Source: Dissophora ornata
Taxonomy: Eukaryota; Mortierellomycota; Mortierellomycetes; Mortierellales; Mortierellaceae
Direction: 5' to 3'
NCBI GenBank assembly: GCA_025201705.1
Contig: MU617190.1
Span: 1 to 19,755, forward strand
Length of the DNA: 19,755 nucleotides
Below, piece after piece: positions 1-10,138 of the stretch. The position numbers and the translations under genes are program-made. The notes under the pieces were generated by a model. It was not told where the DNA came from and searched no databases. It saw only the letters and a list, made by a program, of their open reading frames with translations. Positions within the stretch are counted from its first letter, which is position 1. The number at the start of each line of letters is the position of its first letter.

Positions 1-1362
1 TTTTTTGTAGTCACACACAGGAATTGAGCGCGCGACAGGTACAAAACGAAGACACCGACAACAATTGGTGGCAAAGCGGCAATTAGACGGACAGCAACAA
101 AGTGCTTGCTTTATTGAGGATTACGTTTCTTGAAAAGTCAGTACTTCTAACTTGAAAGCAAAGGACGAAGGCGGGGGTCCCTGGTTCAACAGCAAAATAA
201 GCGCATGTAGTGGTTTTCAACTTCTCGTACGTTTTCTGTGAATATTGTTCGGTGCGTAGTTTATCAGCAGCTCCAGCAGCCAATGTTCATACCCAAACTT
301 CAGATCGCTTATTGTCAAGAGTATTTTCTTGTAATCCAGCGAGTCGAGTGTCACCGCGCCGGACTTCATGTCTGCGTCAACAGGGATTGACACACTCTAA
401 GGTACAAGGTCCTTCGTGGCTATATTATCAACCTGAGTCCCAGTTCAGTCTTGACCAACTTCCTAAGGTCATCGGCAGTCTTCCTAGAAAACAATGGCCA
501 AGAACGCTCTAGAGATTGAATATTCATCAATAGTATAGTATGAGATAGGAAGTGGGCGCGAGTATGCTGGCTTTCCCGTCTGCAACCACGTGATGGGCGC
601 GTATTAAAAGTTACACTTGTTGGTCTCGACGCTCTTTTCTTCCTATTTGCTCATTGTGCAGCCCGCATGCTGTCCATGGCTGTCACCAAGGAGTAACTTC
701 TTGGTCCAGATCGTGCCGGGCACGTCCGTGCCAGCTTCCTGACAAACGCAGAATTGGAGTGATCCATTTGCTACCATCCATTTCGTGTAGCGGAGTCAGA
801 CATCGTTCAGGAGAATGTGCTCATAAGTATGCCACAATGGCGTTTGGCTGTCGACCTTCTACCTACGCACTTCTGTATCACAACCACTTTGCTGTCGAGA
901 AGCCTCATTGCCGGGGTCAAGTGATCACACTCTGTTGAAGTAGCGTGCGTCGCGTAGGAGCACGCAAGTGTTTATTAACATTATACGTCTCCTAAGGCTC
1001 TACCTGCTGACGCGTTTCTTATTGCGTACACTTGCAGTTAATACACTCTGTTCTTTGCCTCAAGCCACGGTCCGAGTCATACAGCGACGAGCGAAAGCTG
1101 GAAGAGTTATGAAGGTAGGTAAACTCATGTTTCGCGTGAAGGCCCTTTGCGGGTCACTATGTCTTTGAGCTTGATGGAGTGAGCACAGACGGAACCTTTA
1201 ATCTTGTTGCAGTTGGACAGTGTCGCAAAATACAGACTGGAGTAACAAAGTCGAGTCGTGAGGAAGCGTGAATTAGGATCAACAGCAAGTAAGAGCGCAG
1301 TAGCAAATATTCTGGAGGGACAGTAGCAAGAGTATTTTTTTCATTGAAAGTAAGAGGAATAA

Positions 1363-1378
1363 CCCGCACAAGTGCGGG
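1363..1378. repeat. Short perfect inverted repeat (7-bp arms, 2-nt centre)
   Basis: The arms CCCGCAC and GTGCGGG are exact reverse complements separated by AA. It lies at the left edge of the longest open frame in an otherwise gene-free region. It could be a dimeric protein-binding site or part of a degenerate repeat; nothing in the sequence decides between these. Confidence 0.6.
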
Positions 1379-1899
1379 ACCAAAAATATGGATCAACTCC
1401 ATTGGATATGGCTGTAACTCGAAAACGTCAGGTAAAAGGCATGATGTTTATCCGATTAGTTATAACCACTGGAGTGCGATGAGAGAAAAAAAATTTGGGG
1501 AAACTCGGTTTATTTATACTCGGCGAGGCTCTGTTCCTGTGATTTTTCATTTGGTTTTGCGGACAACATCATGCCCATACTTTTGGGACCTATTTTGGAA
1601 CGCCGATTTTCACATTGTGACAAGTTTCCTATCGCCGCGGGATGAGAGCAGCACGGAAACGAGCAAAGGGACAAAGTGTGTGTGTGTGCCCTGATCCGAG
1701 GCTGTGTTCCTCCTATAGCCATTGAGTCATTGGCAATTGGTCACACACCTGGGTATTGGATGGATCCGTGCACCATATCCGTCGATATGTTGGCGAGGAC
1801 GGGGGGTATCCAGTAACTGATCGAATTGTCAACTTTCGCCTGGTTACTTCAAAGCGATCGAAAGATCTACGGCAAGCCACTGCTGCAGCACCCGCCCAT

Positions 1900-2035
1900 C
1901 GCTCTTGCTTCTTTTTTTTTTTATTTTAAGGTCGCACTGCAGCACTCTCTCCACTCATTGCTTTATCGACACTCTTTCTTCAGAGCCATAATTTCCAACA
2001 CCCCAATCTTCCCCAGTCTTGTCATCAGCTGGGAA
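1900..2035 (+). promoter_or_regulatory. Pyrimidine-rich probable core promoter / leader of the RNF121-like gene
   Basis: A long C/T-rich stretch including a T run near 1912-1922 lies 80-215 bp upstream of the chosen start codon at 2115. C/T-rich tracts just upstream of transcription starts are common in filamentous and early-diverging fungi. No clear TATA box is seen, so the transcription start is not placed. Confidence 0.3.
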
Positions 2036-2114
2036 TATTCATAAAGAGAGTAAAATATTGGGAGCAAGGAATAAAAAAAAGTCATCAGGCATCACTTAGA
2101 GATCAGGGAACAGG

Positions 2115-3903
2115 ATGGAGCAAGAAGCACAAAGAATCGACCATATTGTTGATGAGGCGCATGAAGGCAAAGTCCATCTGTCCGAAAACCAGATTCACAA
2201 GTGAGTAATTGCTGGCAGCAACTTTGCTGGACCAAAGACCATAGGCCCCACTCCTCAGTCGAAACCAGGCAGGAACAACGATGTCCAGTGTCGACGATGA
2301 ACAGCCGACTTTATTGAGCACTTCCCCCCTCCCCCATCGAAACACGTTTGCGGAATTCTAGGAAATCAGGATGACAAAGAGGAAACCTTGAACGGTGTTA
2401 CAGGGCAGCAAGGCTCGCTCAGGAATACGGCCGAGCTTAGTAGATCAAACCATCAGTAGGAGTCTCAAACTGACTACTATGACATTTTATTATGGATCGT
2501 AGTCTCGAGAACCAGGCCAAGTACTTTCACGAGCATGCTGGACATGAAGAAACACATAGTCGGATGGCGCTCATTATCATTGTGTCCTTGATCGGCTTCC
2601 AGTTTGTGCTGTTATGGTGGAAGAAACACCACTACCGCTCATACCAAGCGACCACGACGATCGGTCTCTGGTAAGAGCTGCTCGTGCTATTCCTTTCCAT
2701 GGGCCCTTGTTAGTTGAAGGAAAGACATCCTTTTAACCAACTCTTAACACGATGCCCTTTTGAATCATACTATAGGCTGATCCCATTTCTGTTTGCAGTT
2801 CAAAGTGGGATGCGCCAATTTGCTACGGTCTGGATAGTCTTCACTATCCTCAACTCATGGATCATTTTCAAGGCCACCAGGAAACCACTCCACCATATGA
2901 CGCCTAAGTAAGGAGTATTCAATGGAGTGCCGGTAGCATAGGAAGTGCTATGAGTATGCCAGACAATACCAGCCGTGATTTTATTAACCTCAATACATCT
3001 CCTGTGCTCGCCTTCTTAGAATCGTTTACAAATGGTTCTGGGTGATCTACCAGATCTCGTACGTCGTTGGAATCATCGGCTATGTTATGATGTTCTTGAC
3101 ATTCATGGGCTTTGGCGTCTCACCCCCGAAGGAGGGTGAGGAGCCTGCGAGCTCGGGTTTGATCTCCTGGGGATTGACATTCCTCTCGTATGGAATCTAC
3201 TTTGGGTAAGCGATCATGTTGGATTTTCTTCTTTCTATTGGTCCTGCTTCTGGCGATCATCAAAAGTAGCACACAGTTTTCTAAAAAAAAAAAAACTGCT
3301 GTTACTCTCTTTCATGTTGTTCCGGGGGGGAAATGACTATAGTATTCTGGGTCGTGACTTTGTCGAGTTTTGTACAGAGTCGATGGCGTCGACATTGGGC
3401 TACTACACCAAGGAAGGATTCCCCCGCAAGCACCTGCGGTTGGGCGTCTGTGCGATCTGCGGCATCCATGTCTCGAATGCTATTAGCACAATTGATGCTC
3501 ACGGCCATTTGCAGCCGCCAGTTATCCTTCAACCCTCGCCCAATGGAGCTCCAATTGAACCCAGTATCAAGCTGAACTGTGGACACGAGTTCCACGAGGA
3601 GTGTATTCGTGGGTGGTGCTTGATTGGCAAGAAGGACATGTGCCCTTACTGCAAGGAAAAGGTAGATCTGAGGGCTTTCAAGACGAACCCCTGGGATACG
3701 ACTCAGCAGCTCTACCTGAACCTCCTGGATGCATTAAGGTACGTGTGGCTCCTTCATTTGCCAACTTGTTGGTGTGGTCTTTTCGCCGAATAAGCAAGTG
3801 GCTGACAGATGGTGTTTTCTTCTCTTTTAGATACATGATTGTGTGGCAGCCGGTGATTATGGGTCTGGTGCAGTCTGGCTTCTACATTACTGGACTGAAA
3901 TGA
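2115..3903 (+). CDS. RNF121-like: RNF121-like multi-pass membrane RING-H2 E3 ubiquitin ligase (6 exons, 346 aa)
   Basis: Exons are 2115-2200, 2503-2670, 2776-2907, 3020-3205, 3343-3738 and 3831-3903; all five junctions are GT-AG and keep frame. The product matches animal RNF121 over its length (human protein 327 aa), including GHExxH near the N-terminus, FKATRKPL, VYKWF, CIRGWCLIGKK and the ending WQPVIMGLVQSGFYITGL. The RING is C227-x2-C230, C270-x-H272-x2-H275-x2-C278, C291-x2-C294. About five hydrophobic segments precede it and one follows. RNF121 proteins are ER/Golgi ubiquitin ligases acting in membrane-protein quality control. The start at 2115 has A at -3 and G at +4 and follows an in-frame TAG at 2097. 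Exon 1 restores a conserved LS(x)ENQ segment (human LSPEEQ). The alternative is an unspliced start at ATG 2492. Family assignment is firm; exon 1 is probable. Confidence 0.9.
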
Positions 3904-4009
3904 AAAAGCTATATTGTAGCTGGATCCAGAGAAGGAACTTTGAATAGATGAACACACATCCACACCAACTTGCGTATAACTACTCCTAAGCGTCCACTTC
4001 TAATCGTGT

Positions 4010-4015
4010 AATAAA
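4010..4015 (+). terminator. AATAAA polyadenylation signal of the RNF121-like gene
   Basis: AATAAA followed by A/T-rich sequence lies 107 nt after the TGA at 3903 on the same strand. The placement suits a fungal 3' UTR. No cDNA evidence is available. Confidence 0.45.
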
Positions 4016-4083
4016 AATAATGCAAGCGAAGCGTTTCTTACTTCCTTCGACATACCCTGCTGAGACATGTTGTTTTCATATCA

Positions 4084-4089
4084 TATAAA
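4084..4089 (+). promoter_or_regulatory. TATA-box-like TATAAA upstream of the DUF4112 gene
   Basis: TATAAA lies about 200 bp upstream of the start codon at 4291 and 69 bp after the preceding gene's polyadenylation signal. Transcription starting about 30-60 bp downstream would give a leader containing the CAA/ACGACA-rich tract. It would make an in-frame ATG at 4129 either the first AUG or just outside the mRNA. Confidence 0.35.
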
Positions 4090-4217
4090 CTTCACCTGGA
4101 AATAGATGTGACATGGTGGCGCGTCGTCATGTACTGCACCGCAATAAATTTTATTTCTTTCTTCACTCTTCTTCTTTCACATAAAAAAACCACACAGACC
4201 GACAATCATCAGAGAAG

Positions 4218-4275
4218 CAACAACGACAACAACGACAACTACGACAACTACAACAAAAAAACAACAAAATCAACA
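4218..4275 (+). repeat. CAA/ACGACA-rich simple sequence in the 5' leader of the DUF4112 gene
   Basis: This stretch is an imperfect array of CAACAACGA, ACGACAACT and CAACAA units almost lacking T and G, directly before the start codon. Such CAA-rich, unstructured leaders favour ribosome scanning. It is in the same frame as the CDS and free of stops, so it would encode an Asn/Asp/Tyr-rich linker if translation began upstream. Confidence 0.6.
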
Positions 4276-4290
4276 CTTAGAAAGAGCACC

Positions 4291-5336
4291 ATGGAGTTCA
4301 TTATGCAATACCATCGTCAACCCAGGACCGAGAAGGAACGCGAGGCCCTTTATGGCCGTATCCGTCGGATTGCCTATTGGCTCGACAGCTTTGCGACAGT
4401 TGGAGGACTCAACATCGGACTCGAGGCTCTTGTTGGATTCATCCCCGTCATCGGTAAGGAACTGAGACTGTCAAGGAGATAGGTAGTGCACACATACAAA
4501 ACAGTGGGGTGGCAGCGATTCCTTACGCCTACATGGAGTTGTTGCATGCTTGCATTCGGGGGGGTTTTTTTTGCAACAAGTTTCTGGCGGATCCAAGACT
4601 GCTTTTTTTTGCCTTCTCGGCGCATTGACAATTCCGCAAATCGTGCATAGGTGACTTTTTGGGATTGATCGCGTCGCTGTACCAGGTTTATCTCTGCTAC
4701 CTGTTCAGTATCCCGGTGCATCTGATGATGGTAAGCAAGAACGACAAAAAAAAAAAGTTAGATTGTGAAACGAAAATTATTCAAGAATGACCATGAATGT
4801 ATGACGCGCTATGCGGTCACCAAAACGGCACTCTCCCCATTGGCCTCTCCTGCCAACAAGTGCCAAGCAGACAAATAGACAAACAGAACAGGAAGCGAGC
4901 TAACCGTTAATGGGATCCTGCTTGCTTGTAGCGCATGTTGGTCAATATCCTCATCGACTTTGTTGTAGGTCTGATTCCCTGGATTGGAGACATCCTCGAC
5001 GTCTTCTACAAGTCCAACGAGTACAACCTCACCATCCTCAGTGTACGTTGTGCTTTGATTGACAGATTTTAAAAATATCGCGGCAACAGCACCTTTCTTT
5101 CTGTCGAATGTTGATTCTAATCCAGCTTTGTTTTTCTTCCCTCTTCCATGCTTGTTATCTGCGTTTTTTCTTTCTCTGTTTGATTTTTGCAGAACTGGCT
5201 GTTCGAGAATCGATTGGTTGATGTGCACCGCTACAACAGAGAACATCCCCTTGGCAATGGCAGGGAGCCCGATGGACGGGCACAGTCCTCCAGGGCAAGA
5301 GCTGCGGGCCTCGGCATGGGTTCAAGTAGATATTAA
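4291..5336 (+). CDS. DUF4112 family membrane-associated protein (4 exons, 165 aa)
   Basis: Exons are 4291-4453, 4651-4730, 4932-5042 and 5193-5336, with GT-AG junctions and conserved phase. The protein has a charged N-terminus, then a DUF4112 region of about residues 25-125. Two pseudo-repeats carry the family hallmark G-[FL]-I-P-x-I-G-D: GFIPVIGDFLG near residue 50 and GLIPWIGDILDVFYKSN near residue 92. A hydrophobic stretch (LYQVYLCYLFSIPVHLMM) lies between them, which suggests membrane association. The C-terminal 30 residues are Arg/Gly/Ser-rich and probably disordered. The start has a strong context (CACCATGG). An in-frame, stop-free upstream ATG at 4129 would add 54 residues, beginning with a hydrophobic segment. 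The biochemical role of DUF4112 proteins is not established, and I assign none. Confidence 0.88.
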
Positions 5337-5412
5337 AAAAAAGTGGGGATCAGCCTGCTTAAGATCCTCTCTTTTTTTCGACGTCTTTTTCCGAATCCTT
5401 TTGAGTGCCGCA

Positions 5413-5418
5413 AATAAA
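5413..5418 (+). terminator. AATAAA polyadenylation signal of the DUF4112 gene
   Basis: AATAAA lies 77 nt after the TAA at 5334-5336 on the same strand, a suitable distance for 3' end formation. It is in the 552-bp convergent gap shared with the citrate synthase gene. Confidence 0.45.
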
Positions 5419-5654
5419 AGCAAATGGTTTTCCGTGGTTTTGCAATGAGGGATCCGTGCTCTCAGGCGTCATGATGCTTCTTATCCTGATCCTGTCCCGT
5501 GTATCTTGATCCTTTCTCCATGTTGGTCCCTACCCAAACTCCACGTCCTGTCCTTGAGAGTCATCGTCCAGTCCTGGCAGTTGAGAGTGAGGTTCGTATA
5601 TAGGACGCTAGCAAAAGAGTACAGACGGCCGGTGGATGTTTTTCTCAAAACGTT

Positions 5655-5660
5655 TTTATT
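5655..5660 (-). terminator. Candidate polyadenylation signal of citrate synthase
   Basis: On the minus strand this reads AATAAA within an A/T-rich stretch, 229 nt beyond the citrate synthase stop. It is the best AATAAA match I found on that side of the stop, though rather distant. Confidence 0.3.
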
Positions 5661-5888
5661 ATATTATGTTTTGTATGTGCAAGAATGGCGCCAGGGGGAA
5701 AGAGGTAGCTCCAAGAGGGGTGGGGGGGTTTTTTTTGGTGGTAACAAGGTTGTATAAACACAAAAAGAGAAAAAAAAAAAAATGAATAGGAACAACTAAT
5801 AGTGACAAGTGTTTGAAACAAACGAGAACGAGTGAAAACCGTCTATGTGGGATGGAGTGAGATGGAAAGTCGTACGGAAGAGACCAGC

Positions 5889-5998
5889 TTACTTAGGGGC
5901 GTACATGGCCTTGATGGCAGCGGTCGAGTAGGACTTGGGGCGCTCAAGGGGCATACCCAAGGCACGGTCCCAGATCAACTGGGACAACACTCCCAAAC

Positions 5999-6037
<39 letters not shown>

Positions 6038-6477
6038 CGGTCAAGCCGTAGGCGGACAGAAGGACACCCGAGTGGGCATCGACGTTGGGCCAGGGGTTCT
6101 TGGTCTTACCGTGCTCGAGGAGGATTCCGGGGGCGACGGTGTAGATCTGGGAAACGAGCTTGAAGAGAGGGTCGTTGGGGATGTGCTTCAAGGCGAACTC
6201 ACGCTGGCAGGCGTAGCGGGGGTCGGTCTTGCGGAGAACGGCGTGACCGTAACCGGGAACGACCTGGCCGCTCTTGAGGGTCTTCCAGACGTATTCCTTG
6301 ATGGTCTCGTCAGAGACATCCTTGCCACCGAGCTCCTCGCGCATCTTGGTGATCCAGCGGAGAACCTCCTGGTTGGCGAGTCCGTGAAGGGGACCAGCAA
6401 GACCGTTCAAACCGGCAGCAAAGGAGAGGTAAGGGTCAGAGAGAGCAGAGCCGACCAAGTGGGTGGTGTGGGCAGAG

Positions 6478-6511
<34 letters not shown>

Positions 6512-6654
6512 GGTAGAGGCGCATCAACTCGACAAAGTCCTTGTTGTCGCCGAAGCCGAGGAGGTTGGCCAAGTTGGCACCATAATCCTTGTTCAGGTCG
6601 ATCTCAGCAACCTTGGCGCCGTTTCTGAAGACGTTCTGGTAGATGCGACCGGCG

Positions 6655-6689
<35 letters not shown>

Positions 6690-8392
6690 CTCAAAGGTGG
6701 TGTCCCAGTACTCGGTCTTCTTGACGTTGCCGCTCTGGTAAGCCTTGGCGAACTGGGACTCGTGCTGGAGAGCAGTGACGGCCAAAGAGAGCTGGGACAT
6801 GGGGTGGAGGGTGTTGGGGCAACGGTCGAGGAGATCCTCAACGAAGGCGGGGAGCTGGGAACGGGCAGCCCACTCGGCGGAGAGACCGCGGACCTGCTCC
6901 TGGGTGGGGACCTCACCGGTGACCAAGAGCCAGAAGAGGGACTCGGGGAGGGGCTCGTTGCCACCCTCGGCAGCTGGGAGATCGCGCTGGCACTCGGGGA
7001 TGGTCTTGCCGCGGAAGCGGATACCCTCGTTGGCGTCGAGGACGGATCCCTCCCAGATGAGACCCTTGATGCCACGCATGCCTCCGTAGGCCATGTCGAC
7101 GGTGGTCTCACCCAAGACCTTGCTGCCGAACTCAGCCTTGACCTGCTTGACCTCCTCGCGCTTCTCGGGGATCAACTCACGGAGGCGATCCTTCAAGCCC
7201 TGTTAGGTCAAAAACCACAGATGAGAGAGAAAAAGAGAGAATGGAGGTCAGCGATATGTTTCTTCATGGTGACGATAATCTTTGTTGATGCGACAAGAGC
7301 AGCATTAACGTTAATATTGCCTATCGCATCCCAACCGTTCTTTGTCCCAACCCAACAAACAATGGTTCTGACTCTCTCGGCTCCACTCCTCTTTGGTTAA
7401 TTCTATTTCCCACACCCCACCGGGCCATGCCACCGTTTTATCTCCCCAGAGATAATGGGTGAACAACATCCGATCTCCTCTTCTGCTCCGCTCTCGTGTA
7501 TTTTTTGGGTGGCTGATATCAGTGACCGTGCAGAGGCCTCTCCCCCATCCCCCAAAAAGTTGATCGGACTGTTTGGCGAATGATCTCATATACGGCACCA
7601 AAGCAACCCAAGCAAAGCAAAATTAGGAGCGGCGGAGGAGGAAAAATAGGCGGAAAGGACAGTGTTACCCTGACCACGTTTTTCTTTCGAAGATCGAAGG
7701 AAGGAGAAGGACGAGATCATGCAACTGCGTTTTGTTGACAGCATTTTTTCTCCCTTTGATGTCGCCTGTGTTTGATTCACTCAGAGCGCTTTCTCCTCAA
7801 CACTCATCGTTTCACTGGTCACCGAAACAACCCCAAAACCGGAACATAATGAGACGCGCGGGGTTGGGGGCTATGATCCAGCCTTCGTATGCGCATCACC
7901 GCATACATGTACGGATGCATATCGCGAAGGCTTTACGACTCGATTCACTCCCTCTTCTTTTGAAGACGATCGCGCAATGTCCCTCTCCTCATCGGCTTTC
8001 GCTCTTCTTGTCGAGAACTGTGAATTGTCGCGATGCTCGGTCGGAAAAAAAAAGGAAAGGGAACATCAGGCAAAGTGATGAATACGAAACACGAAGACGC
8101 ACCTGGGGCTTGGTGGAGTAGGCACGGATGGCCGAAACGGCGATGGTGTTGTGGCGGGTAGCGACCTACAAGATCATGACGAGAAGCAGTAAGAGAGACG
8201 TTAGCAAAACGTGGAAAGAACAGATGTGACTGATCTCTCATGATCCGGTGATCGCAAGACAAAAGCAAGTCGAGGTGTGCAGTTGCCGATAGAATGTCTA
8301 TCGCCGAGCGAGGAGACAATGCGTGCTATGAAGGAATATGAATATACCTTGGCAAGGCCAGGGAGGCGGAAGGCAGCACGAAGAGAAGCCAT
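5889..8392 (-). CDS. CIT1: Mitochondrial citrate synthase (3 exons, 472 aa)
   Basis: In transcription order the exons are 8392-8348, 8165-8103 and 7199-5889; both introns are phase 0. The enzyme condenses acetyl-CoA with oxaloacetate, the first step of the TCA cycle. Residues 1-36 ([15 protein letters not shown], then basic/Ser-rich sequence ending RAYSTKPQ) form a typical matrix-targeting peptide with likely cleavage near RAY/STK. The catalytic triad is present: H308 in [10 protein letters not shown]355 in [13 protein letters not shown] (family signature) and D410 in NVDAHSGV. Yeast CIT1 is 479 residues, so this is full length. The C-terminus (MYAPK) is not a peroxisomal PTS1. Codons end strongly in C/G, as in highly expressed fungal genes. 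This bias keeps the opposite strand open for 522 codons, which I regard as a shadow. Exons 1-2 encode only the targeting region. Confidence 0.97.
7200..8102 (-). other. Long intron 2 (903 bp) of the citrate synthase gene
   Basis: The donor GTGCGT follows the CAG codon at 8103-8105 and the acceptor AACAG precedes the GGC codon at 7199. It is about three times longer than any other intron I place in the window. It separates the targeting-peptide exons from the whole enzyme exon. I see no embedded gene; a minus-strand open frame at 7586-7780 begins with a basic, Ser-rich stretch but has no phase-0 donor that would join it to exon 3. Confidence 0.85.
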
Positions 8393-8483
8393 GGAGGATA
8401 GAGTGTAGATGGTGTGAGGGTGGGGAGTGGAGAGATGAGTGAAGAAAAGAAGAAAGAAGAGAAAGGAGGGAGAGGAACGGGTG
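8393..8483 (-). promoter_or_regulatory. Pyrimidine-rich leader / core promoter of citrate synthase
   Basis: On the coding strand the 90 bp before the start codon are almost entirely C, T and A, with CTTTCTTCTTTTCTTC-type runs and few G. This resembles the C/T-rich start regions of strongly expressed fungal genes. The context before the ATG is CCTCC, which lacks A at -3. No TATA box is obvious. Confidence 0.4.
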
Positions 8484-8808
8484 AAATGAAATAGGCGACT
8501 AAAAAAAAAAAAAAAACGAGACCTCGTCTTCCGTGTCGGCCTTTCCTTTTGTTGTCGGCCTTTTTTCTTTTTCTGATCTATGCTCTGTGTGATGTTTACA
8601 ATTGTGTTTATTCCCTCTCTCGACATTTGCATGTGGACTCTGAATACTCTTAAAATACCTCTGTTATATTCGCCATTTAATTGCAGCTGTACTTTGTAAA
8701 GCTGCAAGCGAGAAACAAGAAAAAACGTTGTTGTCCTCTCCTGATAAGGACCGGGCACACACGCACAGAGAACGGCAATAAATCCGTCGTCGCTATTCAA
8801 TGCGCGCG

Positions 8809-8822
8809 CTCTCTCTCTCTCT
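8809..8822. repeat. (CT)7 microsatellite
   Basis: Seven CT units follow an alternating GCGCGCG stretch, about 420 bp upstream of the citrate synthase start codon. On that gene's strand it reads (AG)7. Confidence 0.8.
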
Positions 8823-10120
8823 GATAAAGTGACGTAAAGTGCATTCATTACATTACTGAATGCTCGTATTTGGTCTTTCTGGAGGATGCCGGTGTGTAGA
8901 TCGTCAACTCATGGAGCAAACGCCACCCGCTCGCCGATCGGCACGGCACAATCATCTCACCCATAGCATCATCGTCTCAACCTTCTCTGCACGAGCGAGA
9001 TAATTCACTCCCGCCCTCCAATAATTAACGGACTCTGGTCCAATAGCTTTTTGGCTGAATGGTTGATCCTCGTATATTTTTCCAGTACCGTCATTATTCT
9101 CCATCTTCGAAACCCTGCAAGCAAGAGACACGGACTTGCATTTCAGACACGAGAGCTGTTGAGATCATATCAGTTTTGCACCTTCTCGCTCCACGGTTTT
9201 ACATCCACGCATACCCTCCGCTGACTTGTCTCGTTCCCCCTCTCCTGCGCATGCAGCACAGCTTAGCCTGCAGGAGATCAAGTCCTTTGATCTTGCCTCC
9301 CATCCATCTTCATCTTTGCTCATAATATCGCTCGATCCCCTCTAACCATTCCTCCCCCCATGCTGCCACCCACAATTGCACAGAGGCATTGATGGGTAGA
9401 CCACAGTTTAGGATTTATGATTAGGATTTTTCGTCTCCCATCTCTCTCGTTCCTTTCTTCTGCTCTTTATCTCACTCTCTGGGTTCTACTTTGTGCAACT
9501 TCCCCTGACGTTGTACCTACTCTAGTGTTGGCTCGGGTTTCCCTCTTTACTGTTTTAGTTTTTCCCAGGCCACAGATCTTGTTCAAAGACTACGAGCCTC
9601 CCCACAACCAACCAAATGCGGCACACATCCAGAGGGCGCGAAAAAGAACGAGGGCTGTCAGTGGTTGAGACTAAAGGACTGGGGATTGAATCTTTTTTTT
9701 TTTCCACCTTCTCCCGCGTAACGACAAAGAAGTAATCCGAAACTGTACAGGGGACTGGAGGTGGAAGATGGAGGGTGATAGATAAATGCGAGACATGGTG
9801 ACATGGTGCGACCCAATAAACCCGGCGGATCTAAGCTAATTGTAGATCTCGGGATGTCCCACTGTTGGGCCAACGAGTCCCGCAGGGTCTGCCCGGGTCT
9901 GTTTGCGAGGCTGTGATCGCGACTCGAGAGAGAAATCCTCGTGATAAAAAGAGCTGGCCAGACCATACACACGTACACGTTTTCTACAGTGGAGGGAAGA
10001 GCGCAACCCACATCGCTCGATTGAATAGCCATTCAGTACACAGATAAAATCCATGCAGAAAAACTTAAATACGTGAGCGGGGTAAATGACCCCAAAAGGA
10101 AATCCCGACAAAAACGTCCA

Positions 10121-10138
10121 TTTTTTTTTTTTTTTTTT
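10121..10138. repeat. Homopolymer run of 18 T
   Basis: Eighteen consecutive T in the gene-free interval. Such runs can mark nucleosome-depleted promoters or retroposed poly(A) tails. No target-site duplication was recognised around it. Confidence 0.8.

Larger units (their letters stand above)
1..2114. other. Intergenic / unassigned sequence with no recognisable gene
   Basis: I read both strands and found no open frame with recognisable protein motifs, no tRNA-like arms and no terminal repeats. The longest open frame (1344-1694, +) has no motif I recognise and unconvincing codon use. Visible landmarks are a CACGTG E-box near 588, a perfect 7-bp inverted repeat at 1363-1378, and a strongly pyrimidine-rich stretch from about 1900 to 2025 that probably belongs to the promoter of the next gene. 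A degenerate repeat element cannot be excluded. Confidence 0.5.

Noticed and set aside
5832..7400. A 522-codon open frame on the plus strand opposite citrate synthase
   Set aside because: It lies entirely antisense to a perfectly conserved citrate synthase exon, is a low-complexity Gly/Leu/Val/Glu-rich sequence, and is explained by the strong third-position C/G bias of the real gene. The 172-codon minus-strand frame at 6593-7111 is rejected for the same reason.
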